Origin: Haematobia irritans
Lineage: Eukaryota > Arthropoda > Insecta > Diptera > Muscidae
Assembly (NCBI RefSeq): GCF_050003625.1
Contig: NC_134399.1
Location: 148,546,473-148,610,472 of the forward strand
Direction: 5' to 3'
DNA: 64,000 nucleotides
Shown in pieces: positions 1-11,712 of this stretch. Each line of letters starts with the position of its first letter. Position 1 is the first letter of the stretch. The notes under the pieces are model-generated. The model saw only the letters and a program-made list of their open reading frames with translations. It had not been told where the DNA came from and ran no database searches. A program made the translations under genes and the position numbers.

Positions 1-62
1 CACTGATTTTGGTAATAAAATTCAATGATTTGCAAGCGTTGCTCGTTAGTAAGTCTATTCAT
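1..62 (-). CDS. Transposase N-terminus, partial
   Basis: Twenty codons are visible from an ATG at 62-60. They begin MNRLTNEQRLQIIEFYYQN, which matches the N-terminal helix-turn-helix start of mariner transposases common in flies (a Mos1-type HTH domain). The catalytic domain is outside the window, so intactness cannot be judged. The start is supported by the leader and by the terminal repeat about 115 bp upstream. Confidence 0.65.
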   Translation of the reverse strand, partial: MNRLTNEQRLQIIEFYYQNQ

Positions 63-175
63 GATGAAATGTCAAAGCATACTGAGCATCTTTCTCTTTG
101 ACACCATGTCTGAAATCCCACGTGATCTGTCAAATACTAATGCATGAAAATCCTAACCTCAAAAGAATCACCCTT
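1..175 (-). mobile_element. 5' end of a mariner-like element, cut by window edge
   Basis: The reverse strand begins with an AAGGGTGATTC terminus at 175, next to TA at 176-177, the mariner target. An untranslated leader of about 110 bp and the start of a transposase frame at position 62 follow. The rest of the element lies to the left of the window. The terminus differs after 9-10 bases from the AAGGGTGATACGG terminus of the DD37E elements further on, so this is a different family. Confidence 0.7.
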
Positions 176-527
176 TATTTGTGTATATACAGTGTGACTT
201 GCATCGGATATGGTGGCCATGTATAACATCCCAGCAAAAAAGAGCTTCCAAAAAAGTAGTTTGGATCCCTAATCTGTGATCCGGAAGTAGGGCAAACTTG
301 GATCATCTCCAATAAATTTTACATGGGCTTGTCATAGGACGGATGTACTTCCTTTTTGGATGCTTTGCATTGCTTTAGTCGTTGTGCCCTGGAAGTTAAT
401 TTGAATGAAGAAATTTAAAAAGCTAAAAAAAAATTTCAATCAATTTCATTTTTTTTAACCATATTTTTTATTACACTATTATTTTCCTATTATCTAATTT
501 TTTACAATTTGAAAAACTTTTTCGCTC

Positions 528-600
528 CGACCAGGGGTTGAATCTGGGTTTGATGGCACCATAACAGAACGCCTTAGCACACTCAGCCACAAACGCCATT
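528..600 (-). repeat. Degenerate tRNA-like segment in element B
   Basis: On the reverse strand a GGCTGAGTGTGCTAAGGCG stretch resembles the box A/D-arm of a class II (Leu/Ser-like) tRNA, and AGATTCAACCCC near 530-545 resembles a T-arm. The stems do not pair well. It is probably a tRNA-derived remnant rather than a working tRNA gene. Further box-B-like motifs (GGTTCAAATC) occur on the forward strand near 730 and 943. Confidence 0.35.
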
Positions 601-1041
601 GAACATAAATCGTCGAAAGGTTAATTCAAATGTTTGTGATATGATCGTAATACGACACCAAGCAATAACATTCTACTTGCTTCTCGAGATGTTCTTTATT
701 AGTATGAACGAAAAAAAATAAGAAACGCAGGTTCAAATCTCACCAGCGGCAATTTTTTATCAAACATTTTTCTAAAAAAATATTTTTTTATGTTATGCAT
801 CGTTTTTATTTTTATTTTCGGCATATATTTTTGTATAAATATATTTATTCTATTAAAAATCAACAAAAAAATTAAAAATTCTCGTAATTTGCAAAACCTT
901 CACAAAAGAACTTCCATGGAAGAGAAAAAGTCAAACGGCATAGGTTCAAATCCCAGCGGGGATGAAATTTATTTTTTGTTTATTATTATTTTTTTTTTAC
1001 TTTTTTATTAATTGTCTATTTTTTTTACATAATTTTTTTTT

Positions 1042-1283
1042 GGACTGCAGCGGAAGTAGAAAAAAAGCATTGGGGGATCCCAAGATGCGCTTTAGAAGAA
1101 ATGTTGTGGACTTGTCCACAAGGACTGCAGTGGAAGTAGAAAAAAAACATTGGGGGATCCCAAGATGCGCTTTAGAAGAAATGTTTGTGGACTTGTCCAA
1201 AAGGACTGCATCGGAAGTTGAAAAAACTCGATGGGGGATTCTGGGATGGGCTTTAAAAGAAATGTTTGTGGAACAACTTCCAA
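1042..1283 (+). repeat. 80-bp tandem repeat, three copies
   Basis: Units start at GGACTGCA at 1042, 1122 and 1203, so the period is 80-81 bp. Units one and two are nearly identical. The third is diverged and runs into the element B terminus. A single diverged unit is found at the same relative place in the family B fragment ending at 8134, so the expansion is probably specific to this copy. The open frames on both strands here are by-products of the repeat. Confidence 0.8.
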
Positions 1284-1441
1284 TTTTTTTTGCTGGGATG
1301 CGAACGAAGGGGTTTCATAAATTATTTTGTCATTGAACATTTATAAACGAAATTTTACATCATATTGTTGTGTACATATATTCCTCCTTATGATTGACAT
1401 GTGCTCATGTCATGTATGTATATTTTCGAAAAATCTGTAGT

Positions 1442-2959
1442 TGTGTTCCTTTACGTACTACTAGTTACTACTTTTACTAATTTTTACTAGAGACCGTTCC
1501 TCAACCCCAAAAAATAGTAAAAGTAGTAAACAATTTTAAGAGAACAATGTCAAAATGCATGTCTCTTTTAACATTTTTTTACTACAAGTTACTCGACAAA
1601 TTTTTTCGAGTAAAGGTTGTAGATATGTCATGACAAAAATAATTATTTGTTTTCAAATTTTCGAAACTAAAGTAGTTCCAAATCGCTTTTTTTGGAAATA
1701 ATTCTGTAACTTTTTAATGGATTAAGATATCATCATAATTTTTTCTTTGTGTCAAAGCTGAAATGTTTTTCTCTATATTTAGAGGTTTGTAGGTCCCTAG
1801 TGGATTCACGGGCTGGTCTATAGACGTTGGAAGTTGGACACCTCGGATGTATGAAATTTAGTGTTACTTGGCAAACGCGCAATTATGCACCGATTTCCAT
1901 GATTTTTGCTTTGCTGGATAGAACTTATAAACTACCATAAAAAGATTGTGTATGTGTGCGAATATATCTAATATTTGCGAGATATGGCCTTACAATTTAT
2001 TTTTTTTGCAAAATTTGAACAAAGTGGGGTCTGTATTTTGAGTTTAGAAGGACTACATTCCTTATAAAATTCTACGTATTCTGGAGGAAAATTTTGTGCA
2101 CCTCTGTGCTTTAGATTTAACGTGTGGACTCCATAATTTGGAATTTCAAAACAATGCCGAACCAATACCACTTGTTTCGAAAAAAGTACCAAAACATTGA
2201 CCGACTCACACCAAATTCGGCACACCCTTTAATGGACCAAAAGTACCTCTACGTTTTGAATTTCATGCAAATCGGATAAAAGTTTTAATGTATATGTCAT
2301 GAAGACCCCAATTGGGGGGTCGGTTCATATGGAAGCAAAATCTAAACTTAGGCCGAAGTAGTCCCATCTTCAAAATTGACCTGCATGTAGAAAAAAACGT
2401 GTCTGGTAAAATTTCAGCACTATAGGTTCATTATTGAAGGAAGTAGCCTGATTACAACAGATAGCCAGACAGAGAGACATCGTCTTATAATTTCTCCCTG
2501 ATCAAGACTATATATACTTTCTATAGTCAGAATTCGTTATTTGTATGTGTTACACACGGAATGAAAAACCCCACCTTATTAGATACTGATAATATGCGCT
2601 ATTACTCTACTTTATAGCCCAGAAGCCAGAGTTTTACTTTGACTAAAAATTTTGCAAAAGGAGTACTTTTTATAACAAAGTAAAAACCATAGCTTCTTTC
2701 TATCGTAATAAGGATTTCAAAGTTTCCTGCAAAAAATCTGCCATTTGTAAAAAAAAATCGATATAAAAGTATTTAATTTACCTACATGTTTTGAAAATAT
2801 TTATTCAAATCACAATGCTTCTTTTGTTTTTTATTTGACATTTTTACAATTTTTACTATATTTTCGTTCCTGTACATTTAACAAATATAGAAATCTGAGA
2901 GGATTTTCAATATTTCTCTCTTTTACTACTTTTTACTACGAGTAAAGTAAAGGAACACA
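1442..2959. mobile_element. Candidate DNA element, TGTGTTCCTTTAC ends
   Basis: TGTGTTCCTTTAC at 1442 is matched by its reverse complement ending at 2959. Both ends are followed inward by ACTAC/TTTTACT-rich sequence (TTACTACTTTTACTA and its inverse). No transposase frame is seen. The interior holds an INE fragment (about 1780-2575). The target duplication is unclear. Confidence 0.35.
1780..2575 (+). mobile_element. Diverged INE-like element, family I
   Basis: The 3' part near 2440-2575 (GATTACAACAGA, CAGACAGAGAGACATCG, TTTCTCCCTGATCAAGA, then ATATATACTTTCTATAG) matches the 3' block of the family I copy ending at 37627. The upstream part has diverged repeat units. It has lost the terminal hairpin, or that is too mutated to see. 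Confidence 0.55.
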
Positions 2960-3589
2960 CCTTGTATTTATTACATTTTAGTTTCTTGTCAAAAACAATT
3001 TATTTTGATTTAGCTTCAGCAATATTGATTTCATTGGATAAATTTACCTTGATTTCTATGAAAAAAGCTTTTCTCATGGGAAGGAAAATATTCAACAAAA
3101 TTGAAATTTTCCTGAAGAATTTGTAGAATTGGTAGTTAAAAGAACGACTCTGTCACTCTATGAACTACCCAGAACAAATAAATAATTTTACTTGTTAAAA
3201 AAAATACGAAGATCCAAATGAACTAACATACTTATCAATTTTCCTGCTACAAACTTTTTTAAAGATTCAACGTCCAGAGATATCAACCCTTTCACTTAGA
3301 ATGACATTCGAAAAAGACACCAAATTCTATTTTCCCCCTTAGTATCGATTTATTTCTCGATGTTATTTTAAAGTAGAGGCTTTAATCTAAATAAGCTATA
3401 AATATTGTCCATATTGGTGATGTCTAAAAGACATTTTTATAAACTTCTTTAACAATAAACGAAAAATACGAAAATTTAAGACAATTTTTGTACTGTATGT
3501 TTCTAGTAAATTGACGTTTATACAAAAACTATAGCTGATACTTTTACGGGTTCTTTTTTTGTATTTTGTATTTCATCGCATCTGCGTCA
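2960..3589. other. No feature recognised
   Basis: AT-rich sequence with no open frame of note, no tandem array and no match to the other repeat families in this window. Confidence 0.6.
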
Positions 3590-4058
3590 ATTTTGCACGG
3601 CCGGAAGTCCTCTATTTCAACAGCCACTGAATTTGCATCACTTCTTTAGGTGTGATCCGAATTCAATGTTTTGGACGTAAATTCAAAAGTTCTGTGATAT
3701 TTTGTCAAATAAAGATTGTTTTGGATTTTTTTATAATTTTTAATGGATTCTAACGCTTGTCTGAAACGTTTGACCTCAAATATTTTCAAAAACTCACAAT
3801 TTTTTCATGTTGGATTTAGCATTTTTTCGACAAAATTTAAATAATTTGTACTATATTATGAATTCTTACTCTGTTTTTAACCTATTTGAAACAAAAAAGT
3901 TTAAACTACCCATTAAAAATATGAAAAAAGCATGTTGTAAAAATTGAATGAAAAGAACTTCCTGCGTAGTTAAAATAAAGAACATCATTGGGAGTACATC
4001 TTCTGGAAGTGCTTTTAAAGTTGTGCCTTTGGAAGAACTTCCAAATTTTTTCGCTGGG
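3590..4058 (+). mobile_element. Element family A copy
   Basis: Shares landmarks with copies at 24441-24820, 50799-51115 and 61867-62133: a GAATTTGC..TCACTTCTT segment, ATGAATTCTTACTC, a CCATTAAAAATATG segment, GTAGTTAAAATAAAGAACAT and a GCTTTTAAAGTTGTGCC segment, ending AACTTCC..CGCTGGG. The terminus resembles that of family B. No coding sequence is seen. The left boundary is approximate. Confidence 0.6.
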
Positions 4059-4300
4059 TAATTGTGGACCGTTACGTCAAAGTTTTACATTATTATTATA
4101 GAGCCTAACATCGCGCACCTTTGTACTTCCAAAAGGCTCCAGAAGTTAGGGGATCAGTCTGTATGGGAGCTATATATAATTATGGACCCACATGAACCAT
4201 TTTTCACGATTTTTACAGAGCATATACAAACATTACGTAAAATTTGTTCCTCCAAGAGGTTCTAGTTGTCAAATCTTTCCTAATCATAGACCTTTCAAAA
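4059..4300 (+). repeat. Degenerate family E INE fragment
   Basis: Recognisable pieces of the 153-bp unit remain: GGGAGCTATATATAATTATG near 4166, CCTCCAAGAGG near 4249 and a TCTGTATGG segment. There is no 5' or 3' module. Confidence 0.55.
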
Positions 4301-4343
4301 ATTCCTATTCAATATAAACAGAGATTAGAAAACAAACAAAAAA

Positions 4344-7300
4344 ATTATTTCTATAGAAAATTTTGTCAACATTTTATTTCTATACAGAATTTTGTATTTC
4401 ATGTTAGCCTGATACCGAAACAGGCCATTGACGTCCAAATGCATTATATCTAATTATACAATTATTTTTCGAGCTTTATGGACAGATATAGATTAAGGAA
4501 CATGGTCAATAGAGCCATTGAAAAGAAAACGAAAGATACAAATCTATACACGCCTGGACTGTACATGTTTCGGTTCGAGCTTTATGGACAGATCTGTCCA
4601 TAAAGCTCGAAAAATAATTGTATAATTAGATATACAGAATTTTGTCAAAATTTTATTTCTATAGAAAATTTTAACAAAATTTTATTTTATTTAATTTATT
4701 TCTTTAGAAAATGTTATTTCTATGGAAAATTTTGTCAAAAATTTATTTCTATAGAAAATTTTGTCAAAATTTTATTTTTATAGAAAATTATGTCAAATTT
4801 TTATTTCTATAGAAAATTTTAACAAAATTTTATTTTTATAGAAAATTTTAACAAAGTTTTATTTCTATACAGAATTTTGTCAAAAATTTATTTCTATAGA
4901 AAATTTTGTAAAAATTTTATTTTATTTAATTTATTTCTTTAGAAAATGTTATTTCTATGGAAAATTTTGTCAAAAATTTATTTCTATAGAAAATTTTGTC
5001 AAAATTTTATTTTTATAGAAAATTATGTCAAATTTTTATTTCTATAGAAAATTTTAACAAAATTTTATTTTTATAGAAAATTTTAACAAAATTTTATTTC
5101 TATACAGAATTTTGTCAAAAATTTATTTCTATAGAAAATTTTGTAAAAATTTTATTTCTATAGAAAATTTTGTCAAAATTTTCTTTCTATTGAAAATTTT
5201 GTCAACATTTTATTTCTATAGAAAATTTTTTCAAAACTTTATTTCTATAGAAAATTGTGTCAAAATTTTATTACTATACCAAATTTTATCAACATTTTAT
5301 TTCTATAGAAAATTTTGTCAAAATTTGCTTTCTATATAAAAATCTGTCAAAATTTTATTTCTATACAGAATTTTGTCAAAATTTTATGTCTATAGAAATT
5401 TGCTATAGAAAATATTGTCAAAATTTTATTTCTATAGAAATATTTGCCAAAATTTCATTTCTATAGAAAACTTTGTCAAAATTTAGTGCTATAGAAAACT
5501 TTGTCAAAATTTAGTGCTATAGAAAATTTTGTCAAAATTTGCTTTCTATACAAAAATCTGTCAAAATTTTATTTCTATACAGAATTTTGTCAAAATTTTA
5601 TTTCTATACAGAATTTTGTCATAATTTTATTTCTATAAAAAAATTTTGTAAAAATTTTATTTCTATAGAAAATTTTGTCAAAATTTTATTTCTGTAGAAA
5701 ATTTTGTCAAAATTTTATTTCTATAGAAAATTTTGTTAAAATGTTATTTCTATAGAAAATCCTATCAAAATTTTATTTCTATAGAAAATCTTGTCAAAAT
5801 TTTATTTCCATACAGAATTTTGTTAAATTTTTATTTCTATAGAAAATGTTAACAAAATTGTATTTTTATAGAAAATTTTGTCAAAATTTTATTTCTATAG
5901 AAAATTCTGTCAAAATTTTATTTCCATACAGAATTTTATCAAAATTTTATTTTTATAGAAAATTTTAACAACATTTTACTTCTATATAAAATTTTGTCAA
6001 CATTTTATTTCTATTGAAAGTTTTATCAAGTTTTATTTCTATAAAAAATTTTGTTAAAATTTTCTTTCTATAGAAAATTCTGTCAAAATTTTATTTCCAT
6101 ACTGATGTTGTTAAATTTTTATTTCTATTAAAAATGTTAACAAATTTTTTTTATAGACAATTTTGTCAAAATTTTATTTCTGTAGAAAATTTTGTCAAAA
6201 TTTTATTTCTTTAGAAAATTTTGGCAAAATTTCATTTCTATAGAAAATTTTGTCAAAATTTGCTTTCTATACAAAAATCTGTCAAAATTTTATTTCCATA
6301 CTGGTTTTGTCAAATTTTTATTTCTATAGAAATTTTATCAATTTTTTTTTATACAGAATTTGGTCAAAAATTTATTTCTATAGAAAATTTTGTCAAAATT
6401 TTATTTTTATAGAAAATTTTAACAAAGTTTTATTTCTATACAGAATTTTGTCAAAAATTTATTTCTATAGAAAATTTTGTAAAAATTTTATTTTATTTAA
6501 TTTATTTCTTTAGAAAATTTTGTCAAAAATTTATTTCTATAGAAAATTTTGTCAAAATTTTATTTTTATAGAAAATTATGTCAAATTTTTATTTCTATAG
6601 AAAATTTTAACAAATTTTTTTTTTATAGAAAATTTTAACAAAATTTTATTTCTATACAGAATTTTGTCAAAAATTTATTTCTATAGAAAATTTTGTAAAA
6701 ATTTTATTTCTATAGAAAATTTTGTCAAAATTTTCTTTCTATTGAAAATTTTGTCAAAATTTTATTTCTATAGAAAATTTTGTCAAAACTTTATTTCTAT
6801 AGAAAATTGTGTCAAAATTTTATTACTATACCAAATTTTGTCAAAATTTGATTTCTATAGAAAATTTTGTCAACATTTTATTTCTATAGAAAATTTTGTC
6901 AAAATTTGCTTTCTATATAAAAATCTGTCAAAATTTTATTTCTATACAGAATTTTGTCAAAATTTTATGTCTATAGAAATTTTCTATAGAAAATATTGTG
7001 AAAATTTTATTTCTATAGAAAATTTTGCCAAAATTTCATTTCTATAGAAAACTTTGTCAAAATTTAGTGCTATAGAAAATTTTGTCAAAATTAGCTTTCT
7101 ATACAAAAATCTGTCAAAATTTTATTTCTATACAGAATTTTGTCAAAATTTTATTTCTATACAGAATTATGTCATAATTTTATATCTATAAAAAAATTTT
7201 GTCAAAATTTTATTTCTATAGAAAATTTTGTCAAAATTTTATTTCTGTAGAAAATTTTGTCAAAATTTTATTTCTATAGAAAATTTTGCCAAAATTTCAT

Positions 7301-7808
7301 TTCTATAGAAAATTTTGTCAAAATTTTATTTCTATAGAAAATTTTGTCAAAATTTGCTTTCTATACAAAAATCTGTCAAAATTTTATTTCCATACTGGTT
7401 TTGTCAAATTTTTATTTCTATAGAAAATTTTAACAAAATTTTATTTCTATTTCATAAAAATTTTATTTCCATACAGAATTTTGTCAAAAATTTATTTCTA
7501 TAGAAACTTTTGTCAAAATTTTATTTCTATAGAAAATTTTGTCAAAGTTTTTTTTCTATAGAAAATTTTAACAAAATTTTATTTTTATAGAAAAATTTTA
7601 ACAAAATTTTATTTCTATACTGAATTTTGTCAAAAATTTATTTCTATAGAAAATTTTGTCAAAATTTTCTTTCTATTGAAAATTTTGTCTAAATTTTATT
7701 TCTCTAGAAAATTTGTCAAATTTTTATTTCTATAGAAATTTTATCAAATTTTTTTATACAGAATTTGGTCAAAAATTTATTTCTATAGAAAATTTTGTCA
7801 AAACTTTA
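4344..7808. repeat. 29-bp minisatellite, large array
   Basis: More than 100 head-to-tail copies of a 29-bp unit (core TTTCTATAGAAAATTTTGTC) fill this stretch, interrupted only at 4399-4636. Common variants are TATACAGAATTTTGTC, TTTTTATAG and GAAAATTTTAACAAA. The core AAAATTTTGTCAAAATTTT is nearly self-complementary. All open frames here translate to FYRKFCQNFIS-like peptides in every frame and are not genes. Smaller arrays of the same unit lie inside mobile elements elsewhere in the window. Confidence 0.95.
4399..4636. repeat. Family K segment with large palindromes
   Basis: CATGTTAGCCTGATA begins a segment also found near 38836, 45320-45680, 50090 and 50682 (family K). Here it contains a perfect 43-bp inverted repeat (4445-4487 and 4592-4634) with a 104-bp spacer, and a perfect 38-bp palindrome (4574-4611) centred on GATC with arms TTCGAGCTTTATGGACAGA. 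It interrupts the minisatellite. Confidence 0.75.
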
Positions 7809-7810
7809 CT

Positions 7811-8134
7811 TTTTTAGTTTACTTAGCAACGCCCCGTGGAAGTTCCCAAAAGAACTTTCATGAAAAGGATAAAGGTAACTGGCATAGGTTCAAATCCTTG
7901 GAGTGGTGAAATGTTATTTTTTAGGTTTATTGTGTTTTTAATTTTTTATTGATTTTCAATTTTTTTTACATTTAGTTGTCCAAAATTTAAATTTTCACTT
8001 TAAACGGCTAAATAGCGTATTTTCTAAGAATTATTCAAATGAATTTCATAGGAAGTTGAATAATATTGATAGAGGATCTTGGGATGTGCCTTAAAAGAAA
8101 TGCTTTTGGAACAACTTCCATGTTTTTTGCTGGG
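7811..8134 (+). mobile_element. Element family B, 3' fragment
   Basis: Matches about 905-1297: a GGCATAGGTTCAAATCC box-B-like motif, a T-rich stretch, one diverged 80-bp unit (GGATCTTGGGATGTGCCTTA), and the AACTTCC..TTTTGCTGGG end at 8134. The left part is missing, replaced by the minisatellite. Confidence 0.55.
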
Positions 8135-9033
8135 TTATTAATTGCATATATCACGTTTTATTGCGAAGTAAACATCCGATCAGTTATCCTAATAAAAAAA
8201 CCAAATATTTCTTCGAACGCTAAAATACACCGCTTATTGGAAAAAACATAATATTAACCGATCTCCCAATTTTACTGCTTGAGTTGCTGGAAGATACATT
8301 TGGAATTATAATATTAGAATTATACTCAGCCTCAAAACCTGGCATATTTTAGAATTTAATTTTTAGTTTAATTATTATTCAAACTAATAACTTGGTTTTG
8401 GGACTTTGTTTTTAACTACGTACATGTTTAGAATAAAATATGCATTTGCTGATTCCAACATATCTACAATTCCACGAATATTTGAACGCAATTGTATTCA
8501 CATCATCCATGGCCATCATATTTAAAAGAAAAATAAACTCTGAAAATTATGTTTTTGTTCCAAAGAATACAAAACAAAAACACAAAGTTTCAATTTCCCT
8601 TTCCGTCCTTTGAGTTATGCACTGCCACAAGGATTCAAGGAAATGCTTATTGAAAGAATGATTGATGTAAAACCTTTTAATATTTGGTATTTTCTTTACG
8701 TACTCGAACCATCATTCACGACAACTCACCGGTGGGAGAAAAACCTTTTAACATCACGAAACTGTTATTGAAAATATTCCAAGGTCAACAAGTCTTGGTA
8801 ATTGGAAAGATGTCCAAAAATCCATTTAGCAAGCAAAAAAAAAAACCCTTGAAAAAATCTATTGTAGCCAAAAATCATTTTGCAAATATTCGATGATTCT
8901 GAGAATTCAAGAATCACACAAATTTACGAAAGTTTTATGTTTGCTTTGTAGTTAACAGCCATGATTAGGTCAAATGCTAAGTCGACATAGGTGATTGTTA
9001 TGAGGATAGTTGTTGACGCAGAATTAAATCAAA
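8135..9033. other. No feature recognised
   Basis: About 900 bp of AT-rich DNA. Short open frames (for example 8684-8896) show no domain, no repeat match and no splice context worth naming. Confidence 0.6.
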
Positions 9034-10716
9034 AACAAGTATATATGGCCGTAAGTTCGGCCAGACCGATTCTTATGTACCCTCCACCATGGATAGCGTA
9101 GAAACTTCTATGAAAGACTGCCATCCACAATCGAATTGCTTGGGTTGTGGTATCTTAAATCGTTTTCTAAATTGTGAGTTAGCCCACACGTGGTATATAT
9201 TAGACAAAAAAGGTATGTGTAGGTAAGTCTACAAATAATTACGAATCGATATGGACTTTTGCACGGTATGTAGGGAGCCAGAATTGAAATATGGGGGTCG
9301 CTTATATGGGCGCTATATACAATTATGAACTTGATATGGGCCAATTTTTGTGTGATTGGGGATCGATTTATCTGAGGGTTATATATAACTATAGACCGGT
9401 ATGGACATAGTTAGGCATGGTTGTTAACGGCCATATACCTCCAAGAGGCTCCAAAACCAAATCTCGGGTTCGATTTATATGGGGGCTATATACACTGTTA
9501 GAAAAATATGTTTTTCATATGTTCCGATATAAACAAAATGTGTTTCGGGCAACATTTTAAAACACAATATATTTAAGTGCAAACATGTGATGTTCCTAAA
9601 CTAACACTAAATGTTTGGGACATCTATGTTAATATGTTAGAATAAATTATGTTTGGGGCATGAATGTTCATAAAAATCATATGTGTGAATGCAAACATAT
9701 ATAAATTTACAAATTTCGACTAAACATACATATGTTGTGATATTTTATTCAAAGCGATAGAGAGAGTATAGAGAAAGAAATAGAGATGGAAACCGAGAGA
9801 GTTGACGAAAGATATCAACATTACAAAGCGAAAGAATCAAAAGAGAAAAATTTCTGTGAAACCGCTTGTATGTTGTTTCGGAAAACTGTTTTTTGATAAG
9901 GCCAAAAATTTGATATGCTTAAGTCTAAATATTATTTAATTTGAATAAAGAGAATAGACATTCGGAACCAAGAGAATAGATATTTGAAAACCAACCAGCA
10001 TATGTTTTCGCCTGAGAGCAGCATTTTATGTATGTGTGGACATGTGTTTTGTTTATCATTTTGGCACTGTGGGCACATTTTTTTTCTTGGTTCGTTAAAA
10101 GAAATCAGGGGTCTTCATAAAAATAACGAAAGGGTACTATACTCTTTTTAGAGTTGGGACAGTAAAATGAAATAAGGAGGAAATAGTGAAAAATTACACA
10201 GTAAAATCTATAAAAACAAAGTTTAGTTCCTCTTTATTAATAAGTAGTACACGAGGAGTTGACGGACACCTTCAAATATAAAATCGGACATTAAGTTCGA
10301 GTTTTGCAGCTAAAACAATTGAAAAAGTTTATTTTCTTTAAAATAAATTATTAACGAAAAATAAGAGGCATTTTAGAGCGATGGTGTTCAATGCTAGTAA
10401 AAAACTGTTCACGCCTAAATAAATTTATGTTTATATTATAAAATTATTTATGTATGTTTATACTCGACTCCACGTTCTTCTTTTGTTAGTTTTTGAATTC
10501 TTTCCAAATTTTAAAGTTTTGTACCAAAAACAGTTTTTTGTTACAAAATTGTTATTTTTGCAATAAAAAATAATATTTTATCCAAAAATCAGTCAATTAC
10601 GTTTATATCAAGCACTGTTACTGACTATAAATCTTTAATAACCCACATTTCAAAGTTTCATTATAAAAATTTAATATAGTATAAATATAAATGTGTAAAT
10701 TAAAAAAAAAAGTGTT

Positions 10717-10789
10717 CGGTCGGAGCAGGGATTGAACCCACGACCCTTTGCATGCAAGGCAGACATGCTAACCACTGCTCCACGTGGCA
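10717..10789 (-). repeat. tRNA-like segment in element F
   Basis: The reverse strand reads GGAGCAGTGGTTAGCATG (box-A-like), an anticodon-arm-like TTGCATGCAA, then GTGGGTTCAATCCC, a near-perfect box B. GGAGCAG pairs with the later CTGCTCC, but the cloverleaf T-stem is poor. It closely resembles the tRNA-like head of the SINE at 31224. It is probably tRNA-derived and possibly still recognised by TFIIIC, but it is not a confident functional tRNA. Confidence 0.5.
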
Positions 10790-10902
10790 AACAAATGTAT
10801 GTTTCTGTGAAATAATGTTATGTTTGCATGGGCTCGTGGGCGCTGCAAACTATGCTATATAAATGTAACTTATAACGATAATTATCTACTGGTGACTATA
10901 AC

Positions 10903-10970
10903 AGCTACGTAGCCCAGTGGATAGTGTGTGTGTATGGTCCTCGGTTCGATTCTCCGTGCAGGCGAAAGGT
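10903..10970 (+). repeat. Second tRNA-like segment in element F
   Basis: GCTACGTAGCCCAGTGGATAG resembles a box A/D-arm and CGGTTCGATTCTCCG a box B (GGTTCGATTCT, 10943-10953). It opposes the tRNA-like segment at 10717-10789. The same pair occurs at 57629-57701 and 57814-57886. Just downstream, AAAG|GTAAAATTT..TTGTATTACAG|AA looks like a 60-nt intron. Confidence 0.5.
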
Positions 10971-11712
10971 AAAATTTAAAAAAATTATAAAAGTGAATAA
11001 TTTCTTCAACATTTTTTGTATTACAGAAAAAGGTGCCAAGAACTAAAATATTTCGTGGAAGTGAAAATTGCGAGTATGTTAGGGTATGAGCACAATCGTC
11101 TTTGCGAAAAATTCTTCCAAGCATATAATATTTTTGGGCTCAAAATGCTTCCAAACATATAATATGTTCACATAAAACAAACATATTAATGTTTCGGCAG
11201 TATCCAATAATATATGTGCTTCCTGCAAAATATGTTTGGAACATATGTTAAAGAAGCGATTTTTTTTGAGGGTGTATGATTATGGACTGATATGGACTAC
11301 TTATGGCATCGTTGTTAAATATCATATACTACCACCACTTTCCAAATTTCAACCAGATCGGATGAATTTTGCTTCTCCAAAAGGCACCGGAGGTCAAATC
11401 TGGGGACCGGTTTATATGGGGGCTATATATAATTATGGACTGATACGAACCAATTCCTGCATGGTTGTTGGATACAATCACGTACCAAATTTCAACCGAA
11501 TCGAATGAATTTTGCTCTTCCAAAGGGCTCCGGAGGTCAAATCTGGGGATCGGTTTATATGGGAGCTATATATAATTATGGACCGATTTCGACCAATATT
11601 TGCATTGGTGTTTGAGGCCATATATTAACACCACGTACCAAATTTCAACTGAATCTGATGAATTTTGGTCTTCCAAGAGGCTCTGGTGATCGGTTTATAT
11701 AGTCCCCATATA

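Larger units (their letters stand above)
230..1297. mobile_element. Element family B, terminal inverted repeats
   Basis: It starts CCCAGCAAAAAA..GCTTCC and ends GGAACAACTTCC..TTTTGCTGGG, an inverted pair. The same right end recurs at 8134 and, in the related family A, at 4058 and 14351. The interior is T-rich, has tRNA-like promoter boxes, and ends in three 80-bp direct repeats. No transposase frame is present, so it is non-autonomous. The superfamily is not recognised and no clear target duplication is seen. The boundaries are inferred from the inverted ends alone. Confidence 0.45.
9493..11274. mobile_element. TA-target element, family F, 1782 bp
   Basis: It sits in the family E sequence GGGGGCTATA|TA..TA|TGATTATGG, with a TA duplication (9491-9492 and 11275-11276). 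The ends are imperfect inverted repeats of about 35-45 bp: CACTGTTAGAAAAATATG..CATATGTTCC against CACCCTCAAAAAAAATCG..CATATGTTCC. There is no transposase frame. The right half carries two tRNA-like segments in opposite orientation and an intron-like GTAAAAT..TTGTATTACAG module. Relatives lie at 16560-17042 and 57301-58163, and a stray right end at 29283-29337. Confidence 0.65.

Noticed and set aside
6664..7047. 127-codon open frame
   Set aside because: It translates the 29-bp minisatellite. All frames give FYRKFCQNFIS-like peptides.
4344..7808. Possible CRISPR-like array of 29-bp repeats
   Set aside because: The repeats are contiguous with no unique spacers, in a eukaryotic repeat context. 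It is a minisatellite.
10717..10789. Functional tRNA gene
   Set aside because: Box A and B are present, but the T-stem does not pair and the segment recurs inside transposable elements and the SINE head.
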